DNA from: Cerioporus squamosus
Taxonomy: Eukaryota > Basidiomycota > Agaricomycetes > Polyporales > Polyporaceae
Assembly (NCBI GenBank): GCA_022592435.1
Contig: JABYQS010000336.1
Location: 1-29,603 of the forward strand
Length of the DNA stretch: 29,603 bases
Direction: 5' to 3'
The notes under the pieces were generated by a model, which was given only the letters and a program-made list of their open reading frames with translations, was not told the DNA's origin and did not search any database. Of this stretch, positions 11,125-20,435 are shown one piece after another. Position 1 is the stretch's first letter; each line of letters opens with the position of its first letter. The position numbers were made by a program, and so were the translations under genes.

Positions 11125-11340
11125 CTCACGGATATACCCGCATCCGTTACCCGCAGGTATGCAAACTGCAGAAGCCATACCCGCATTCGTATGGGTACGT
11201 TCCCACGGGTTACTCATACCCGCGGGTCCAAAACCCACAGGTAACAGGTACTTGTGGGTTCGGGGTACCTGCAAGTACCTGCAAGTACTCATGAGGGTAC
11301 CCCAAGGTACCCACAGGTGAGGGAGCGTGGAGGGCGGCAT
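11125..11340. repeat. Left subterminal repeat cluster of the hAT element
   Basis: ACCCGC occurs at 11136, 11149, 11179 and about 11218, and inverted at about 11222. Variants ACCCAC, CCCACGGG and GGTACCTGCAAGTACCTGCA fill the rest. Such short subterminal repeats are the usual transposase-binding sites in hAT elements. The 11-mer ACCCGCATCCG is shared with the right end at 15996-16006. Confidence 0.7.
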
Positions 11341-11387
11341 CAAGATCGCAGTTGATTAACATGGTACATAATGTAAGTAGCACGACA

Positions 11388-12208
11388 TCATAACTCTACA
11401 AGATCCGGTACATCATCGTCATCGCGCTCCTCGTCGTCAACGTATTCCTCATCAATACAGTCATCAACAACGTCATCAAGGACCACTACTTCAAGTCTAC
11501 GAAGTGGGATACTGGAATGGGGCTGAGGGAAGAAGAAACGACGTCCATTCGGATAGGTGATGCTGCTAATATGGAAGGTCTCGCCATCCGACGAAGACCA
11601 TGCATCGGACTCGGACACAGGACTGTCCTGGGCAGGAACGAGATGGCCGGCATGGCTCATAGCACGTTCACAGGAGACCGAGGAGCTTCCGCGATGATTG
11701 TCTGCGAGGTTCTGTGCGAATAGTCAGATGTAGAAGCAGCAATGCAGCTGCGGTGGACTCACACGGCCGCAATCAAGGATGGTGTTGATGAGTGCCGACT
11801 GGGCTGACGTGGATAGGTTTCCGAACCCGGGCATAGCGAGACAGGTGTGTAGGACGCTGTTGGCGATGTGCGGCCAGTCTGGGAGCCGGTCGGAACGGAG
11901 AAGAAGGCGTGCGATCCCCTCAATGAGTGTGGATGGGAGAGAGGGGGATTCGGGGGTGTCTGGAGTTGCTGTCTGTGGGTCGGGCATGATGGGGAACGGC
12001 TCAGGGAAGAGGACGATAGAGAGGACGTACGCACCTTGAGTACCTTATGTGCGACATCAGGCACCCTGCACCCAACAGCATCCTCTCTCTCGACTTCGCC
12101 TGCACGCCATGCCGCTCCGATCGTCCATATCTTCGGTCGAGATCGTGAGTCGGGCAGATTGTAAGGGTCCTTGCGGCACTTGAGTAGGCTTCGGGCGAGG
12201 GGCACGGC
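11388..12208 (-). CDS. Passenger gene inside the hAT element, unknown protein
   Basis: I do not recognise the product. Three exons fit: at most 12208-12035, then 11972-11763 and 11711-11388. They are joined by introns of 62 and 51 nt (GTGCGT/CCCACAG and GTGAGT/CGCACAG) in phase 0, ending in TGA at 11388-11390. Readable parts are KIWTIGAAWRAGEVERED and VPDVAHKVLK in the first exon, a helical second exon (LIEGIARLLLRSDRLPDWPH, LSTSAQSALINTILDCG), and a third ending in a strongly acidic tail (DDEERDDDDVPDLVEL). The 5' end is uncertain: stops lie just upstream in this frame, and a first exon beginning further upstream is needed. It is transcribed away from the transposase. It could be a captured host gene or a second component of the element; I cannot tell. 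Confidence 0.55.
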
Positions 12209-12389
12209 GGGTCAGAGTAAGCTTCATGGATGATCGCAGCCCAGTAATGTACCCTGGTCAGACAGATCGTGAGTCGGGCGGATTGTGAGGGTCCATTCGG
12301 CACTTGAGGAGGCTTCGGGCGGGCAGCACGGCGTGTCAGAATAGCTCTGTATGGTATTATCGCAGCCCCGTAACGTACCGTTGTCAGAC
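12140..12389. repeat. Two-copy tandem duplication of about 124 bp
   Basis: 12140-12263 and 12264-12389 are imperfect copies, both starting AGATCGTGAGTCGGGC and ending GTCAGAC. On the minus strand both copies encode the same short peptide in the passenger-gene frame (ARSLLKCRKDP and ARSLLKCRMDP), and both carry a CTCAC branch-like word. The duplication therefore covers the 5' exon/intron border of the passenger gene. Confidence 0.85.
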
Positions 12390-12865
12390 TTATTGCAAGA
12401 GGGTGTTTGGCGGCAAGTAACGAGTGATGGCTTCAGCCGGGTCCGCGCATGTTCGGCCAGAGCAGTAGAAGGAAGCATCAAGGGGCAGGCAATTACATGG
12501 AAGAGGACGAAGTGGGACGGAGTCAGAAAGAGCAGATCGATAGCCAGCTGGCGCGTCCCGGTGGCAGTGCTAATGCTGCTGCCTCGCCGTTAATGGATAC
12601 TTACTAGTGTCTTGAAACATATGCACTCATCAATCTGAGTACTCGGAGCAGCAGCGTGCTTGTATTCGGCATGCTCGGACATGCTCGTTCTCTCTCACTC
12701 TGGCAACACTCTGCATAAGTACTTCTCGCGTCGGGAGGCGTCGTCCAGCATCCCCCTGTCTGCCACTTCTGGCTCTCAGAGTCTCTGGGTCCGCTCCAGT
12801 ACTACCCGTCCACTCCAAGTCGCCGCCCTAGACTCCGCTTGTCCTGTCCTCTCACTCCCGCAACG
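12390..12865. other. Divergent promoter region between passenger gene and transposase
   Basis: This 476-nt stretch separates two genes transcribed away from each other within the hAT element and must contain the transposase promoter. I see no clear TATA box, repeat or further gene. Confidence 0.4.
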
Positions 12866-15851
12866 ATGGCTCGCGGCGCGAAGAGAGTCCGAGCTTCATT
12901 GCCTGGGCCTGAAGACGACTCCGCCTCCGAGCAGGCCGCTGAGACCTCGCAGGCCAACAACACGACATCCGGCACCAGCAGCGCGCCAGCCAAGAAGAAG
13001 CACCGGACGTTCGAAGAGCGCTTTGAGACCGCTACCAGCACGCCGGCGGAGGTGCTTCGTACGTATATCATCAACTTACCCGTTGTGCCGTTACTCACTG
13101 GCATCTGCAGAAAAACAGATGGACTTGTGGCGCTCCACGGTATACCACCACTTCGCGATGCCTCCGACAATCATTTTCGAAGACGGCGAAACAAAATATC
13201 GCTTTCATTGTCTAAAGTATGTCAGACTTTACGAGCCCTCGCCGTTGCTGTTACTGACTCTTGCGCAGGAATCCATCAAAGTATGTGACTCGGGTGCGGA
13301 CGGATCCCTCGACAAGCAACCTCAACGATCACGTCGTCATCTGTGCACCGGCGACCGCTCCGGGGCAAGCGTTGATTGCGGAGTATGCGCACGGCGCTTC
13401 GTACAACAAGGCCGAATTCCGATACCTCACCACGGAGTGGGTCACGACGTGCTACCGACCCTTCAACATCTTCGAAGACGCTCCCCTCCAGAAGATGTTC
13501 ACCATGCTCTATGCCAAGGTCGACATCCCTTCGGGCTCTACGGTCTCTCGCGACGTCAAGGAGGTATTCACTATCTCCAAAGCCGACGTCGCTGCGTATT
13601 TGCAAGACCAGAAGAGCGCGATCCATATCGCGTTTGACGGTTGGACGGCCCCCAACGTGATCTCGTACCTCGGGGTTGTCGTGATATTCGAGCACTCTGG
13701 CCAGCTCGAATGTTTCCTTCTCGACTTCATCCGGTGAGTACTACCTTAGCACGGTCATTGGTCAATACCACATGCTGATTCTCGTACTTGTGCTTGGTGC
13801 AGTCTCCACAAGAGTCACACCGGTCGATACTTGGCGCAAAGTATGCACGAATGCCTTGAATCATTTGGCATCTCGGACAAGGTAAGCCCGGGGAGGATGC
13901 AGCCTTGGGTCGGACATGACGCGCTAACACAGCGATTGCTAGATATATGGCCAGACCGCCGACAACGCATCAAACAACGACACCATGGTTACCGCGCTCG
14001 GGCGGCGGCTTGGCAGGCGTTCAGGTCCTCACACGCGTGTCCGCTGCTTGTGCCATGTGCTTAATCTAGTCGTCAAGGTACGTTTCCCACAGTTGTTCCC
14101 AAGCCCGCACTGACAGTCCGATCCCATGCACAGGCAATCCTCCAGCCCTTCATGAAGAAGAAGAAGTCCGCCGCGGCTCCATCAAGCACTACGAGTAGTA
14201 GTCCTGAGGCCGACGAGGAGGACAACGACTTGGGTTCAGAAGACGAAGATGGTGCCGATGCCCCTGCGGACTCCGGCGCTGAAGACCCCGAAGCTGATGC
14301 GCCAGCAACCGGTGACGGCGACGAGGAAGACGCGTACGAGCTGGATGCTGATCGCGAGGCTAGCGATGACGCGCAGATCCAGAAGATCGTCGAGTCGATG
14401 GGCCCAGACGACCTGGCCGATCATGACCGCCTGTTTGCTCAGAAGACACTTACAAAGGTGCGTCTTTTTCAGACATTTGTCGCTGCTCGGCAGTACTAAC
14501 CAGGCCTTGCGCTTTGTCTCAGGTACACGCCCTGACGAAGAAGATTTTCCATAGCCCCCTCCTCCGTGAAGAACTTGCCTAGTTGTGCGAAAAGCATAGC
14601 ATCCCCTCCCGGAGCGTGGTTCGATCCGTACCAACGCGCTGGAACAGCGTCGCAATGACCAGCAAGCGCGCCGTGCAACTGCGGCCGGCTCTCGATGCGC
14701 TCACGTCAAAGGCGTCCCACAACACGACACGCGGCCCTCAGCTTCTTCGTTTCAAGCTCTCCAGCGATGAATGGGAGATCTTGATCCAGCTTGAGCAGGT
14801 TCTCGCTGTATGTCTTCGAGTCTCATCTTGTGCACTCTATGCTAACATCCCTATACCTGCTCAGCACTTCCTCGAAGCAACAGATCGCATGTCCGCCCGA
14901 GCGCGCCCGCTGTTGCATGAGGTAATCCCGGTTATTGACATCCTCGAGGCCATGCTTGGGGACATTAGTCAGGACGCCAGCATGAAGCCGGCCGTACGCG
15001 CTGCCGCCACCCTGGGTCAAGCAGTCCTGAACAAGTACTACGAGAAGACGGACGAGTCCGCGATGTACCGTTGCGCCATTCGTGCGTCATCTTGCTCTGT
15101 CCGCTGAGTGCTCTCACTCGCTAACGTAGATCTATTGCTTCCTCATTCACTAGTCCTTCACCCTAGGTACAAGATTGCCTATTTCAAGCGGCAGCAATGG
15201 CCGCAGTCATGGATCGACACCGCCATTGCACTCCTTCGCAAGGAATGGGCGCATTACAAACCCACGCCCAACGCTGCGCCGGCAGCAGATCAACTTTCTC
15301 AGGTACGTCAACTCCAGTGATTCTCCGCCTTCACATGCTGATGTCGTCTTCTGGATGCCTAGGGGAGAAGCCTGTTCGCTTCTCTTGATCAGGATCACTC
15401 CTCGTCCGGGGCTGACGCCCTCGAGGAGTACCTGATCTCCCCGCCGATCCCCAGCATCTTGGACCCCATCAAACATTGGCACTCGCTCGACCCTGAACGG
15501 GACCCTTTGGCCCGCATGGCGCTCGACATTCTGTCTATTCCTGGTACGTTGTTTGTTCCCAATATCCTTGTCTCCTTGTCTGACATGATGTCGCTCTCCT
15601 ACACAGCTACCTCAGTAGATGCCGAACGATCTTTCTCACGAGGGGGTCTGACGGTATCGAAGTTGCGTCATAAGCTGTCAGACGAGTCGACGCGTGCAGC
15701 CACGGTGCTGGGTGCCTGGATGAAGGTTCCGGGGCTGGTGCCTAAGTCGAAGATTGTTCAGACGTTTGCTGACAAAGCTTCCCGGTCGAAGTCGAAGTTG
15801 AAGTCGAAGGCTGTGGGATCCAGCTCCGATAAGGCTATAGTTGTAGAGTAG
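12866..15851 (+). pseudogene. hAT transposase with one in-frame stop
   Basis: The product would cut and paste the surrounding element. Eleven exons fit with matching phases: 12866-13058, 13111-13216, 13269-13733, 13803-13881, 13943-14077, 14134-14457, 14523-14807, 14865-15081, 15154-15302, 15363-15543 and 15607-15851, 793 codons in all. A BED-like N-terminal region (YRFHCLK to HVVIC) follows a lysine-rich segment. The RNase H-like core shows FDGWTAPN and TADNASNNDTM, which fit the first two catalytic Asp motifs of hAT enzymes, CLCHVLNLVVK, and PTRWNSV with the conserved RW pair. The C-terminal hATC dimerisation region is complete: DPIKHW, DPLARMALDILSIPATSVDA, ERSFSRGGLTVSKLRHKLSD. An acidic insertion (about residues 330-410) is encoded by exon 6. 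Codon 454 is TAG (14580-14582), within otherwise conserved sequence (EELA stop LCEKHSIPSR), so this copy is probably inactive unless read through. Confidence 0.92.
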
Positions 15852-15914
15852 ACTACTTGTGTCCTCAATGTCTCATCAATGAAACCTCGTTCTTGGACAC
15901 TGATATGTTGATAT

Positions 15915-16065
15915 GTAGTGACAGATACTCATGGGTATACCTGTCTGCCCGCTTGACTAGGACCTGGATCCGTGCATTACCCGTGGGAAACAGGTACCCG
16001 CATCCGTGGGTACATTACCTGTGGGTTTGATGGTGGGTATACCTATGGATACACGCAGGTATTCG
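15915..16065. repeat. Right subterminal repeat cluster of the hAT element
   Basis: Words of the same kind as at the left end: ACCCGT, ACCCGCATCCG, GTGGGTAC, ACCTGTGGGT and GGGTATACCTATGG. They stop just inside the right terminal repeat. A transposase-binding role is inferred from other hAT elements. Confidence 0.65.
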
Positions 16066-16067
16066 AC

Positions 16068-16084
16068 ACTCATGACGATCCCTA
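16068..16084 (-). repeat. Right terminal inverted repeat of the hAT element
   Basis: Read on the minus strand it is TAGGGATCGTCATGAGT, the partner of the left end. Confidence 0.9.
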
Positions 16085-16092
16085 GGGTGCAG
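16085..16092. repeat. Right target-site duplication of the hAT element
   Basis: GGGTGCAG, directly abutting the right terminal repeat and identical to the left copy. Confidence 0.93.
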
Positions 16093-16771
16093 AACACATA
16101 AAGAGTCGCTTGACGTCAAGTATTGGGATTTCAAGAGTAGGCTACTCACGTGGTATACTGCATGGGCATCGTGGAGGACGCGGTCATAACCAACACCTGT
16201 GCGAATATCATGGGCACATGCCTCGGCGTCCTTTGATTCCAAGTCCATGCTGAGAGCAGTGAGAGCACTGTCAATCTTGCAATGAGCAATGATCGCCGAA
16301 GAACCAATCAGGTCATCGTAACCTCACGTTTCCAATGCCTCAAAGTGCGGGTCATACACTGTCGCCGGAGCGCTAGTGGTTGTCCCTATACATATGGCGC
16401 TCCCGACGGTATCACCTGGGGAGGCTGTCGACACAGCGAGGCATTCCGAGGCTTGAACATCCAAAATGATACACACAGCAGCTATCAGTGTTCTTCTCTC
16501 CGTGTCTGATTTGTCACCTATCAGCTAGTAGAGTATGCTCAGTAACGCTCAGCTTGCACTCGCGGGAAAAACATACTGCTGGTATCAAGGTTCCTTGCCA
16601 GCGCAGGTGCACAGGGTGCTTAGCCAGAAGATCCATCGCTTTCGTCAGGGCAGGCCGAGACTGTCGCAGGGGTGCGAGTACAGCGCCGACGCAGTCCCAC
16701 AGATGATAGATCTCGTATCTATGAAGATACGTGATGAGTGAGGCGACGGCGGGGATGTCATCTTCACCGGG

Positions 16772-16779
16772 AGTCTGTG

Positions 16780-16786
<7 letters not shown>
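16772..16786. repeat. Target-site duplication of the LINE, 3' side
   Basis: AGTCTGTGTGTCTTC on the plus strand, identical to 17747-17761. Confidence 0.93.

Positions 16787-16810
<24 letters not shown>
16787..16810 (-). repeat. Poly(A) tail of the LINE
   Basis: A run of 24 T on the plus strand, that is 24 A at the 3' end of the LINE, immediately next to the target duplication. Confidence 0.93.
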
Positions 16811-17746
16811 GGCGGAGCGCATAGTGCCTTGAACCGCTATCGTCCCGAGGGCACATCAAGCAGTTCTCGACCGACGAGTGTCAGTCAGGCGCGCTGGATA
16901 CATGCCCGTGCGTACGGTCATGTATGGGTATAGAGATGGAGAGATAAGAGACAAAACGCCGCGAGGGAAAATGCTTTAACGCACAAGGTGTGGGACTCAG
17001 GGAGAGGTTGGATCATCCAGGAGCAGTGGTAAGCTGCTCCTGTCACCTTCCCCTCCTAATACCCACTAAAACCCCGCTTTCAGTAACCCAGTTTCGCGGG
17101 AGCTCCCCGCTTGATAGCACTATTGGCTCCCAGATGCGTGCGACCGTTGCGGCGCTCAACGCCGACGGACCGAGGTACTTCACACACGATCGCCTATCTA
17201 GCTCTAGTCTTCATTCTATAGTTGCGAACCATCTACGCTCGACCTCCCTCAAGGTGAACTCTCTTCCTTCATGTCGGATCACGCGCTCACACTGCATCTT
17301 CCAGATGAAATAGAGTGATTCCGATACCAGGATTGTCCACAGCGCCGCTCGACTTGGACAGTCATCTTCGGGGTCTATCGGGGCCACGCATCCCGCACCC
17401 AGGGTTCCCCAGCCCGGTTCAACCCATGGTAGATCGGTAAGTTCCCATGTCTTCTCGAGGAGTTCCCATACCGTTCCCCGTCCGACTGCAACGCAGTCGA
17501 AGAGGATATGTTCCATGGTTTCGACATCGCCGCACCTGCTGCATGTCGCTCGGGCTTTCAGTTCGTCAGACATTTTTGGCCGTAGCCACTTGTCTCCTAC
17601 CATGTACCGTCGTGAATGCACATCCACATAAATTGTCTGCATTTGCGTGAGATGTGCTTCGACCGTAGCGCCTTCCACAGCGACTGCGCAGTCACTTGCT
17701 TGCCATAGCTGATCCGTACGTCATCCAGAATCTTCTCCATGTGCGT
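16787..17746 (-). mobile_element. 5'-truncated LINE (non-LTR retrotransposon), 960 bp
   Basis: The insert codes on the minus strand for the C-terminal end of a fungal LINE polyprotein, downstream of the reverse transcriptase and RNase H. It reads SLWKALRSKHISRKCRQFMW, a zinc-knuckle of the form CSRCGDVETMEHILFDC, and SESLYFIWKMQCERVI, ending around 17040. A 3' untranslated region of about 230 nt and a run of 24 A follow (16810-16787). The exact 15-bp duplication flanks it. 5' truncation, A-tail and a 15-bp duplication are the signature of target-primed reverse transcription. The frame is broken once near 17605 (HDG then YMVGDKW, one base missing), so the copy is dead. It lies in an exon of the NACHT gene in the same orientation, forming an in-frame fusion at its 5' edge. 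Confidence 0.93.
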
Positions 17747-17761
17747 AGTCTGTGTGTCTTC
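17747..17761. repeat. Target-site duplication of the LINE, 5' side
   Basis: AGTCTGTGTGTCTTC on the plus strand; it encodes EDTQT of the NACHT gene on the minus strand, as does the other copy. Confidence 0.93.
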
Positions 17762-20128
17762 ACGAGGCTGAGGGACCGAGGAGTAGTGCTCGCGATGCAC
17801 ATCGTGATACCTGTACGCATAAACGAGGTCGTTCAAGTGATGGACTCCCGGTGGGAGGAACTCCTCTTTGAGGGTCCGCAGAAGGAGTTCAGCCCCGGTG
17901 GAGCCTGGCCAGTGCCCAGTCACGAAGGCCCGCATTGTTCTCATGCAGTCATCCGCCAGACGTTCGTGAACCGAAGCCGCGTTGACGCAAACAGGCCTCT
18001 CCTGATCGTGAGGCATCGAGCAGAAACTCTCGGAACGTTGCGTGAATGATGCGGAACAGCGAGTCGGCGTTGTCGCGCTCGAAGAAGACGACGGAGTGCA
18101 GCTTGTTGAGGATCGGTACCGACTCGGTCGTGGGCTCGCCCGTCAGCTTCTCCAGCGTCACCGGGGATATTCCCTCAGGCTCCGACACTGCGACGAGGTA
18201 CTCGAGTGCCCGCTTGAGCCGCTGCTGCATCTGCGGATATCGGCTCTGCAGGGGGAAGACACCTTCCAGTACGGTACGATAGAGCGTGTTGAGCGGATGA
18301 AGGCCAAACTTCCCATCACCCGTTAGCAGAAGCTGGTATCGCTCCTGTATGCACAAGAGGTCGTCGACGTCGCCGAGAACAAAGTCGATCGCCGTCCGTG
18401 CGTAGACGAACAGTCCGTCCGACTTCTCCACCATAGCAGCGACTACGGACGGATTTGCTTCGGACCATTTCTTGCTCGTCTCCGCCTCGGCGAGCCTTGA
18501 ACTAAGCAGGAGCTTGATGTCGCGGTCCACTGAGCCGCGGAAGTCCTGAATAGAGAGGATAGAGATGTGCGGTTTAAGGTGCGGAGCGATGAAGACCTTA
18601 TGGATGTAGTGGGGCTCCGGTCTCGAGGTGAGGAAGACGCGCAGCGGAGACCCTGGTTGCACGGCAGTGGAGATCAGCAGGTCAAGCAGTGTAGGGACAA
18701 GCTCCGGCCCCTCTTTGGTGCATTCGTCGAGGGCATCGACCACGACAAAGATCGGGTCATGGTCCGAGGGGAGTGCACTGAGCGGCTTACGCACGAGATC
18801 CTCGAACTCGCGTTCAAGTCGCTGCAGCGCCGCCGACTTGAGGTGCTCACGAGCTGCGTTGACGACAGGGACGCGCAAAGCTGACTGAGAGCGAGCAAGC
18901 TGAGAGGAGATGGTGGAGAAGAATTTCCTGGGAGAGTCAAGGTCTAGCACTCCGCGCGTGAAGAAGAATGATGCTCCGAGACGGCCGCGCTCTTCGAGGC
19001 GTTTGGAAAACTCGGACGCGATCGTCGACTTCCCTGTTCCGGCCTCCCCAATGAGAACACAGACTAGCAGTGCATCTTGTCCTGTGTCCGTGTACTGCGC
19101 CTCTTCCCATTCTTCTGGGCGGTTGAAGATCGAATCGCGCGTGCCTTGCTGAAAGCGCGCCTTCATGGTGTTTGCAGCGGAGAGGTAGTGTGCATCATCG
19201 GCTCGCTGAATGCTATTCAGCATTCTTTCCTCTTCTATAAACGGGGTCAATGTCATACAGAATGGGATGTGAGCACCTCACTACCTGCGGCCTTCAGAGC
19301 CGTCAAGACATCCTGTGAAACGGATGAGCGACGCCATGCGCGAATAGCTAGACGTGTATACAGACCTTGACCTTACTGAGAGTGTCCATAATGACAGCCT
19401 CAGTAGTGACGCCGCCTTCGATCTATCCGGAGGGTTTCGATTATGGTGAGGCGACACCGGTAACCGCAGAACGGGCGACAACATACCTGGAAACATCGAT
19501 GAGCGGCCGCAATCCTATCCCTCAGGTCGGTGATAGCCTTCGTATCCCTGGCGCTATGGAGAAACCGACGGAAAGAGGTCCTCTTGCTCAGCGTGTCTGC
19601 CTCATCGCACACCGCACAAAGCTCGCTATTGATCGCGATGGATCATTCTCTGAGACTGCGCGTCCTCTGGCGTGCGGATGTGTACAAACCTCCGTAGCTT
19701 GTTAACCCTCTCGATGAGCGTTCTGGATCCGAAGACTTCGTCCTTCGCCCGAGCCCTTTCGGGGGATCCCGGGGGATACTCGTCCAGTCTGGCCTCTATT
19801 GCTCTCGCAAGTCCTTTCAGCGTGTCTGCGAGAGACGTCGTCTCCGCGCATAGCGATACCAGCGCATTGCGATTCGACTTGACGTCCTGTACGACAGAGT
19901 ACCAGAGTAAGCTGCGTACATTCATCGTCAAATAATGAGGTCCCCAAGAACCGGTATCTTCTTCAGGAGCTCGATGGCCACGCTGAGTGCTACGCTGAGT
20001 CCAGGAACTGGCACGGCGGCGGCGATTGTGTCCTTGCTGGCCTCCAGGCCCTTCACTGTCAAGTCAAGGACAGTAACTGCGGCCTCCTTGGTTCTCGGAG
20101 AGGCTTTGAGGAGACCAAGACGTGTCAT
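17747..20128 (-). pseudogene. N-terminal and NACHT part of the broken NLR-type gene
   Basis: Exons fit at 20128-19952, 19886-19690, 19625-19487, 19398-19366, 19312-19285 and 19234 onward, with introns of 50-121 nt and consistent phases; one donor (GTTCTT at 19951) is weak. The first 190 or so residues are an alpha-helical N-terminal region of the kind found before NACHT in Agaricomycete NLRs (AVTVLDLTVKGLEASKDT, then FLHSARDTKAITDLRDRI). The NACHT NTPase follows: Walker A GEAGTGKST at about 254, Walker B VVVDALDEC at about 355 and the arginine motif FLTSRPEPHY downstream. The C-terminal part of the module (FRIIHATFREFLLDASR) is intact to about 18005. There one extra G or similar change shifts the frame; the next frame resumes the expected sequence (CVNAASVHERLADDC). 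At 17761 the frame enters the LINE. Confidence 0.85.
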
Positions 20129-20156
20129 GCAAGTGGCGTGGTGGTGTGTCGCAGCT

Positions 20157-20435
20157 GAGATCTCACTGCAAAGAAAGCATCCTTTCCGGGGTTAGTAAAG
20201 GCATAGAAATCGGATTGCTGAAAGTAAGAGTTTTGCTATCTCTAAAACATTGCACATAACCCCCTTACACTTGCCACAATAGGTCTATAAGCCTTCTAAA
20301 CCTCCCTAAACGAGACTTTCCTTGGAGGCTTATCGTCTCGTAAACGTAAAATATCCCACCTGGCGGAATCAAGCAATGTTACCATTTTGCCAGGATTTCA
20401 GCAGGGCGGAAAGGATGCGTCCGTTGCAGTGAGAT
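20157..20435. repeat. Imperfect inverted repeat, MITE-like
   Basis: The arms are 20159-20188 and 20407-20435, 26 of 29 positions matching (CGGAAAGGATGC, then seven bases with three mismatches, then GCAGTGAGAT). The interior of about 220 nt is AT-richer than its surroundings and holds a second foldback: ATAAGCC...ACGAGAC against GAGGCTTATCGTCTCG near 20289-20342. No target duplication is evident. The element occupies the gap between the NACHT gene start and the alcohol oxidase stop; the rest of 20129-20643 shows no gene. Confidence 0.7.

Larger units (their letters stand above)
11106..16084 (+). mobile_element. hAT-superfamily DNA transposon, 4979 bp
   Basis: Both ends are visible. The left end begins TAGGGATCGTCACGAGT at 11106 and the right end is its inverted copy with one mismatch, ending at 16084. 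The exact 8-bp word GGGTGCAG flanks both sides (11098-11105 and 16085-16092). An 8-bp duplication and a TAGGG terminus are hallmarks of hAT elements, and the element encodes a hAT transposase. Inside each end lie clusters of ACCCGC-like words. The element carries a second, divergently oriented spliced gene. It landed 5 nt before the acceptor of an intron in the NACHT gene, on the opposite strand to it. The matching duplications and terminal repeats suggest a fairly recent insertion, although the transposase has one stop codon. Confidence 0.93.
16085..16786 (-). pseudogene. Distal exons of the broken NLR-type gene
   Basis: Downstream of the LINE the coding sequence resumes in frame (PGEDDIPAVASLITYLHRYE) and runs to a GTATGT donor at 16576. 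The next exon, 16497-16150, is 348 nt, phase 0 at both ends, and reads AAVCIILDVQ and later SAIIAHCKIDSALTALSMDL. An in-frame TGA interrupts it at 16324-16326 (between ALET and GYDDLIG). CGA to TGA would explain it; a missed intron is the alternative. The intron starting at 16149 (GTGAGT) holds the hAT element. I do not recognise this C-terminal region; no WD40, ankyrin or TPR repeats are visible, which are the usual C-termini of fungal NLRs. Confidence 0.55.
10921..20128 (-). pseudogene. NACHT (NLR-type) gene broken by two transposons, a frameshift and a stop
   Basis: This is the full span of one ancestral gene, described in pieces below: N-terminal and NACHT exons (20128-17747), a LINE insertion (16787-17746), distal exons (16786-16150), an intron holding a hAT element (11106-16084), and the last exons (11092-10921). 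Two facts link the pieces. First, with the LINE and one copy of its 15-bp target duplication removed, the frame continues directly (PREDTQT then PGEDDIP). Second, with the hAT element and one copy of its 8-bp duplication removed, a normal 70-nt intron with GTGAGT donor and CTCCAG acceptor is left. Fungal NLR-type proteins are proposed non-self recognition or cell-death signalling NTPases. This copy has at least three lesions that would stop a full-length product: a frameshift near 17995, the LINE, and a TGA at 16324-16326. A truncated NACHT protein could still be made. Confidence 0.72.

Noticed and set aside
16514..16822. Open frame starting with a lysine run, as if a separate small gene
   Set aside because: The lysine run is the LINE poly(A) tail read as codons; the rest is the continuation of the NACHT gene after the insertion.
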